Assembly: GCF_001280065.1 (NCBI RefSeq)
Contig: NZ_LGEA01000097.1
Location: 1 to 64,000, forward strand
DNA from: Streptomyces sp. NRRL B-1140
GTDB lineage: Bacteria; Actinomycetota; Actinomycetes; Streptomycetales; Streptomycetaceae
Direction of reading: 5' to 3'
Length of the DNA: 64,000 nucleotides
Part shown: in pieces, positions 58,583 through 64,000 of the stretch
Layout of the letters: each line of letters begins with the position of its first letter
Numbering within the stretch: position 1 is the stretch's first letter
Made by a program: the position numbers and the translations under genes
The notes under the pieces: generated by a model
Databases searched by the model: none
Told to the model about the DNA's origin: nothing
Seen by the model: only the letters and a program-made list of their open reading frames with translations

Positions 58583-59161
58583 TCAGAGCACCGGCAGGAT
58601 CGCCGGCATCAGGTCCTGGAAGGTGCGGCCGTTGGCCGGGTTGCCCAGGGCCGTCATCGTCCAGCCCTGGCCGGAGCGGTGGACCTTGGCCATGATCTGG
58701 GCCGTGTACTGGCCGCCGCCGGCGAGCGTGTAGCGGGCGAGCTCCTGGCCGTTGGACTCGTCGACCAGCCGGCAGAACGCGTTCTGCACTTCCTGGAAGG
58801 TCTGGCCCGTGAAGGAGTTCACGGTGAAGACGATCTGGTCGATGTGGACCGGGACCCGCGCCAGGTCGACGAGGATCGCCTCGTCGTCGCCGCCCTGGCC
58901 GACACCGCCGACGAGGTTGTCACCGGTGTGGCGCACGGAGCCGTCGTCGCTCACCAGGTGACGGAAGAAGACGACGTCGACCGGCTGCTTGTCCGCGAAC
59001 AGGACGGCGGAGGCGTCGAGGTCGATCTCTCGCGTGCGCGAGCCGAACAGGCCGCGCCGGGGAGCCGCCTGCCAGCCGAGACCCATGCGAACCGCGGTCA
59101 GGCTGCCACCGTCGTTCTTCTGCAGACTGATGGCCTGACCCTTGGTCATGTTGACGGTCAC
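58583..59161 (-). CDS. terD: TerD family stress protein
   Basis: A 192-residue TerD domain protein, which in other bacteria binds calcium and is linked to tellurite, phage and oxidative stress resistance. KGQAISLQKNDGG at the start, GGDDEAILVDLARVPVHIDQIVFTV and FCRLVDESNGQELARYTL are typical, including the acidic calcium-site loop (VGGVGQGGDDEA). The GTG at 59161 was chosen for GAGGGG upstream; the ATG three codons later is possible. A weak damage-type promoter lies 56 bases upstream. Confidence 0.93.
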   Translation of the reverse strand: MTVNMTKGQAISLQKNDGGSLTAVRMGLGWQAAPRRGLFGSRTREIDLDASAVLFADKQPVDVVFFRHLVSDDGSVRHTGDNLVGGVGQGGDDEAILVDLARVPVHIDQIVFTVNSFTGQTFQEVQNAFCRLVDESNGQELARYTLAGGGQYTAQIMAKVHRSGQGWTMTALGNPANGRTFQDLMPAILPVL

Positions 59162-59216
59162 GCGCTGATTCCCCTCTCGAACGTCCCCTGTTGCCGCGTG
59201 GTCGCGGTTGACCAGC

Positions 59217-59239
59217 ACCTTACGCAGGGGCACTGACCG
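59217..59239 (-). promoter_or_regulatory. RecA-NDp-like promoter of terD (weaker match)
   Basis: CGGTCAGTG (59239-59231), eight bases, TAAGGT (59222-59217). Seven of nine positions match the upstream half, spacing and -10 are right. Confidence 0.45.
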
Positions 59240-59300
59240 TGCCGTACCCCGCTCCGCACTTTGTGTCGGTCTTGCAACACTGCGCGTGCGCGGCACGCTG

Positions 59301-61451
<2,151 letters not shown>

Positions 61452-61458
61452 GGGTTCC

Positions 61459-61481
61459 ACCGTACGACCCCCCACTGACAA
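61459..61481 (-). promoter_or_regulatory. RecA-NDp/PafBC-type promoter of uvrB
   Basis: TTGTCAGTG (61481-61473), eight bases, TACGGT (61464-61459): full match to TTGTCRGTG-N8-TANNNT, -10 seven bases from the ATG. Confidence 0.8.
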
Positions 61482-61491
61482 CGGGCTCTGA

Positions 61492-62358
61492 TCAGCGGTT
61501 CTGCGGGGTGCGGGACCCCCGGTGCTCCACGGTGCGGCGGGGGCGGAAGCGCAGGCGCCGGGCGGAATGGCGGACGTGGATGTGGGCGGGGACGCCGGGT
61601 TTGTGCTCGGCGGGGGCGACGGTGGGCTTCCCCATGACCATCAGCGGGTCGAACATCACCACCACGCCCGCGAGGAGCAGGAAGGCGAGCGGGCCGATCA
61701 GCATGGGCGCGAGCAGTGTCGCGGGCGAGTCCCCCGTGGCGGGCTCGGCCGTGCCGTGCAGGTGGACTCTGAGGGCGGCCATGCCCGTGTAGTGCATGCC
61801 GCTGACGGCGAGCCCCATGACGAGGCTGGCGCCCACGCTCCACAGGAAGCCCCTGATCTGCCCGGCGGCCCACAGGGCGGCGGTGGCGGCGCCCATGGCG
61901 ATGACGACGGAGATGCCGACGGTGACGGTGTTGTACTCCAGCTTCCCGTCCAGGCTCATGCTGGCCATGCCCAGGTAGTGCATGGAAGCGATGCCCAGGC
62001 CGGTGATGGTGCCGCCCGTGAACAGGGCCGTGCCGCGGGCCCCCTTGTAGCCGACGATGAAGATCCCGATGCCCACCATGATGATCGCGACGGCCAGACT
62101 CGCGAAGGTCATCGCCTTGTCGTAGTGGATCGGGGTGCCGCGGACGGTGAATCCCATCATGGCGACGAAGTGCATGGTCCATATGCCGGAGCCGATGGCG
62201 GCGGAGCCGAGGGCGAGCCAGCCCGGACGCCAGGACTGGGCGACGAGCATGGATCTCGTGGTGCACCGCAGGCCCAGCGCGCCGCCGAGGCAGGCCATGA
62301 AGTAGGCCACCAGGGGTGTGACCAGGCCGTAGCTGAATCCGTCGACCGTGCCCTGCAT
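61492..62358 (-). CDS. MHYT-domain membrane sensor protein
   Basis: A 288-residue integral membrane protein with the three MHYT repeats [18 protein letters not shown] and GMHYTGMAA spread over seven membrane segments. MHYT domains are proposed to bind copper and sense O2, CO or NO. It has no output domain, only a short basic cytoplasmic tail, so its partner is unknown. ATG at 62358 has GGAAGGG eleven bases upstream. It ends 41 bases from the uvrB start. Confidence 0.9.
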   Translation of the reverse strand: MQGTVDGFSYGLVTPLVAYFMACLGGALGLRCTTRSMLVAQSWRPGWLALGSAAIGSGIWTMHFVAMMGFTVRGTPIHYDKAMTFASLAVAIIMVGIGIFIVGYKGARGTALFTGGTITGLGIASMHYLGMASMSLDGKLEYNTVTVGISVVIAMGAATAALWAAGQIRGFLWSVGASLVMGLAVSGMHYTGMAALRVHLHGTAEPATGDSPATLLAPMLIGPLAFLLLAGVVVMFDPLMVMGKPTVAPAEHKPGVPAHIHVRHSARRLRFRPRRTVEHRGSRTPQNR

Positions 62359-62647
62359 GCGCGGCTGCCCTTCCCGCCCTCGTACGTCCCGGAATTCCTG
62401 ATGTGCGCCCCCTCCCAGGACCGCACCAGCGGTCAGGGTTGACGCAGAGAGTATGACCCCCACCGGAATGGTCGAACGACTTTCCGGCAAAGAAACACGG
62501 CCTTGCCGCAGTTGTGCGGTACCAGTGAGCGGAGTTGAGCCTTCTCCGTTCGGCGTGTGGCCATCTCGCACCCCTCTCGCGTTGACCCTCTGCTGTCACA
62601 GTTGTGCTGTCTGTGATGTTGCCGTTCGCTCGTCGCGAGGAGTACGC
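62359..62647. promoter_or_regulatory. MHYT-glpQ divergent region
   Basis: A 289-bp spacer without a gene. It contains the hairpin GACCGC-ACCA-GCGGTC (62419-62434) and, near 62583, GTTGACC-type repeats that weakly resemble a PhoP (PHO) box ahead of glpQ. Confidence 0.3.
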
Positions 62648-63520
62648 ATGCACGCGCGCGCTGTTGCCGCCTCGACCACCGCACTCCTGGGTACCGCCGC
62701 TCTCCTGTTCCCCGTCTCCCCCGCGCAGGCCGCGGGCGGTGACGCGCCCCCGCTGGTCATCGGGCACCGGGGGGCGTCCGCGTACGCGCCCGAGAACACC
62801 CTGGCCTCCCTCGACGCAGCCGCGGAGCTGGGCATCCGCTGGGTGGAGAACGACGTGCAGCGGACGCGGGACGGAGAGCTGGTCGTCATCCACGACGACA
62901 ACCTCCGGCGCACCACCGACGTGGAGGAGGTGTATCCCGACCGGGCTCCCTGGAGGGTGGAGGACTTCACGGCAGCGGAGATCGCCCGTCTGGACGCGGG
63001 CAGCTGGTTCGGTCCCGCGTACGCGGGTGTGCGCGTGCCGACGCTGGAGCAGTTCGTGCGCCGCCTGGAGAGTCATCGTCAGAAGCTCCTCCTGGAGATC
63101 AAGAATCCGGAGCTGTACCCGGGCATCGAGCGGCAGACGTTGAAGGTCCTCAGCAACGAGGGCTGGCTCGACCGGTCGCATCTGGCGGGCCGGCTGATCG
63201 TGCAGAGCTTCAGCGCGGACAGCGTGCGGACGGTGCACGAGCTGAAGCCCGGTGTGAAGACCGGCCTCCTGGGGACGCCACGGTTGCCGGACCTGCTCGA
63301 CTGCGCCGAGTTCGCCGACCAGATCAACCCCTCCTACGGCTCGCTCACCCCGGCATACGTGTCCTCCGTCCAGGCGTTCGACGGACCGCACGGCAGGCCG
63401 ATGAAGGTTTTCGCCTGGACGGTCGACGACGCGAAGACGGCCCGGCGGGTCGCCGGTTACGGCGTCGACGGGATCATCACGAACAGGCCGGACGTGGTGC
63501 GAAGGGCCGTGGGCGACTGA
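62648..63520 (+). CDS. glpQ: secreted glycerophosphodiester phosphodiesterase
   Basis: GlpQ releases glycerol 3-phosphate from deacylated phospholipids or teichoic acid outside the cell. The 290-residue protein has a Sec signal peptide cut near AQA-AGG (residues 26-30), then GHRGASAYAPENT with catalytic Arg and Glu, ENDVQRTRDGELVVIHDDNLRRTT with metal ligands and the second catalytic His, and KLLLEIKNP. GAGGAG five bases before the ATG supports the start. Phosphate control via PhoP is known for glpQ genes of streptomycetes. Confidence 0.93.
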   Translation: MHARAVAASTTALLGTAALLFPVSPAQAAGGDAPPLVIGHRGASAYAPENTLASLDAAAELGIRWVENDVQRTRDGELVVIHDDNLRRTTDVEEVYPDRAPWRVEDFTAAEIARLDAGSWFGPAYAGVRVPTLEQFVRRLESHRQKLLLEIKNPELYPGIERQTLKVLSNEGWLDRSHLAGRLIVQSFSADSVRTVHELKPGVKTGLLGTPRLPDLLDCAEFADQINPSYGSLTPAYVSSVQAFDGPHGRPMKVFAWTVDDAKTARRVAGYGVDGIITNRPDVVRRAVGD

Positions 63521-63543
63521 TCGGCGTTCCGCCCCGGAGGGCG

Positions 63544-63566
63544 TTGTCAGTGGCGGGTCCTACTGT
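63544..63566 (+). promoter_or_regulatory. RecA-NDp/PafBC-type promoter of ogt
   Basis: TTGTCAGTG (63544-63552), eight bases, TACTGT (63561-63566). Full match; six bases to the ATG. Confidence 0.8.
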
Positions 63567-63572
63567 GGGCGC

Positions 63573-64000
63573 ATGGACAGCCGAGAGCAGGTCGAGCCGC
63601 ACGTCGTGTGGACGGTCGTCGACAGCGGGATCGGGCCGCTGCTGCTGGCCGCGAGCCGGGAGGGGCTGGTCAACGTCGTGTTCCACGCCACGGACGCGGT
63701 GCGGGACCGGGCCGTCGAGCGGCTGGCGGCGCGGCTGGGCACCGAGCCCGTCGAGGCGCCCGGCTCGCCGCTGCTGGCCGAGGCGATACGCCAGTTCGAA
63801 GCGTACTTCGCGGGTGGGCGGCGCGACTTCGAGCTGCCTCTGGACTGGTCGCTGATCTCCGGCTTCAACCGGGCCGTCCTGCGTGAACTGGCCTCGGGCG
63901 TGCCGTACGGCCAGGTCGTCGGATACGGCGACCTGGCCGGACGCGTCGGTCAACCGGGCGCCGCCCAGGCTGTGGGCATGGCGATGGGCGCCAATCCGCT
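63573..64000 (+). CDS. ogt: methylated-DNA-[protein]-cysteine S-methyltransferase, N-terminal part
   Basis: The frame from ATG 63573 runs off the window; 142 codons are visible. FEAYFAGGRRDFELPLDW and FNRAVLRELASGVPYGQVVGYGDLAGRVGQPGAAQAVGMAMGANP match Ogt, the enzyme that removes methyl groups from O6-methylguanine by a suicidal Cys. The helix-turn-helix with the Arg finger is begun but the PCHR motif lies beyond the edge. A damage-type promoter six bases upstream fits induction by DNA damage and leaderless translation. Confidence 0.92.
   Translation, partial: MDSREQVEPHVVWTVVDSGIGPLLLAASREGLVNVVFHATDAVRDRAVERLAARLGTEPVEAPGSPLLAEAIRQFEAYFAGGRRDFELPLDWSLISGFNRAVLRELASGVPYGQVVGYGDLAGRVGQPGAAQAVGMAMGANP

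Overview
This window is chromosomal DNA from a Streptomyces species. The evidence is very high GC with strongly GC-biased third codon positions, frequent GTG starts, a whiA sporulation gene, an RbpA-family protein, a mycothiol-type maleylpyruvate isomerase family protein, and a gene order matching my recollection of the conserved core around tkt-tal-zwf, gap-pgk-tpiA and uvrA/B/C in S. coelicolor. No database search was run; all names rest on reading the protein sequences.

Left part (1-9.8 kb): the end of an IS481-type transposase, an amidohydrolase, a small conserved protein, heme O synthase (ctaB), and, divergently, a pentose phosphate operon tkt-tal-zwf-opcA-pgl. It ends at a near-perfect 54-bp-arm inverted repeat that exactly fills the space between two convergent genes. 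From 9.9 to 15.1 kb is a sugar-uptake operon read leftward (GH13 glucosidase, binding protein, two permeases, no ATPase); one permease carries a large extracellular insertion. Then come an orphan solute-binding protein, a PadR-ABC-FtsX export module, a proline-rich membrane protein, pgi, an MFS exporter, an RbpA paralogue and the leftward glycolytic run gap-pgk-tpiA-secG. A 984-residue zinc carboxypeptidase follows, then the overlapping uvrC-rapZ-yvcK-whiA cluster.

Middle part (37-45.4 kb): a small basic protein, an orphan HTH protein, a LacI regulator with a PfkB sugar kinase, uvrA, a maleylpyruvate-isomerase-like protein and an MBL-fold hydrolase. At 45.4-47.7 kb lies the one clearly accessory patch: an IS701 transposase remnant, a protealysin-type M4 metalloprotease with its emfourin inhibitor, and a stranded second copy of the 3' end of the MBL gene. 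This suggests that the cassette entered the MBL gene and the gene's end was regenerated from a divergent copy.

Right part (48-64 kb): a polar amino acid ABC transporter, aroQ, an LD-carboxypeptidase-like S66 peptidase, an MHS-type MFS transporter, a Ca2+/H+ exchanger, terC behind a probable manganese (yybP-ykoY) riboswitch, two TerD genes, uvrB, an MHYT sensor, glpQ and the start of an O6-alkylguanine-DNA methyltransferase gene.

The strongest regulatory result is a shared promoter of the RecA-NDp/PafBC type (TTGTCRGTG-N8-TANNNT) in front of uvrA, uvrB, uvrC and ogt, and also in front of the MFS exporter at 23-24 kb and, in weaker form, terD. Three of these (uvrB, uvrC, ogt) place the -10 only 6-7 nt from the ATG, predicting leaderless mRNAs. 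The window therefore appears to hold a dispersed DNA-damage regulon independent of LexA.
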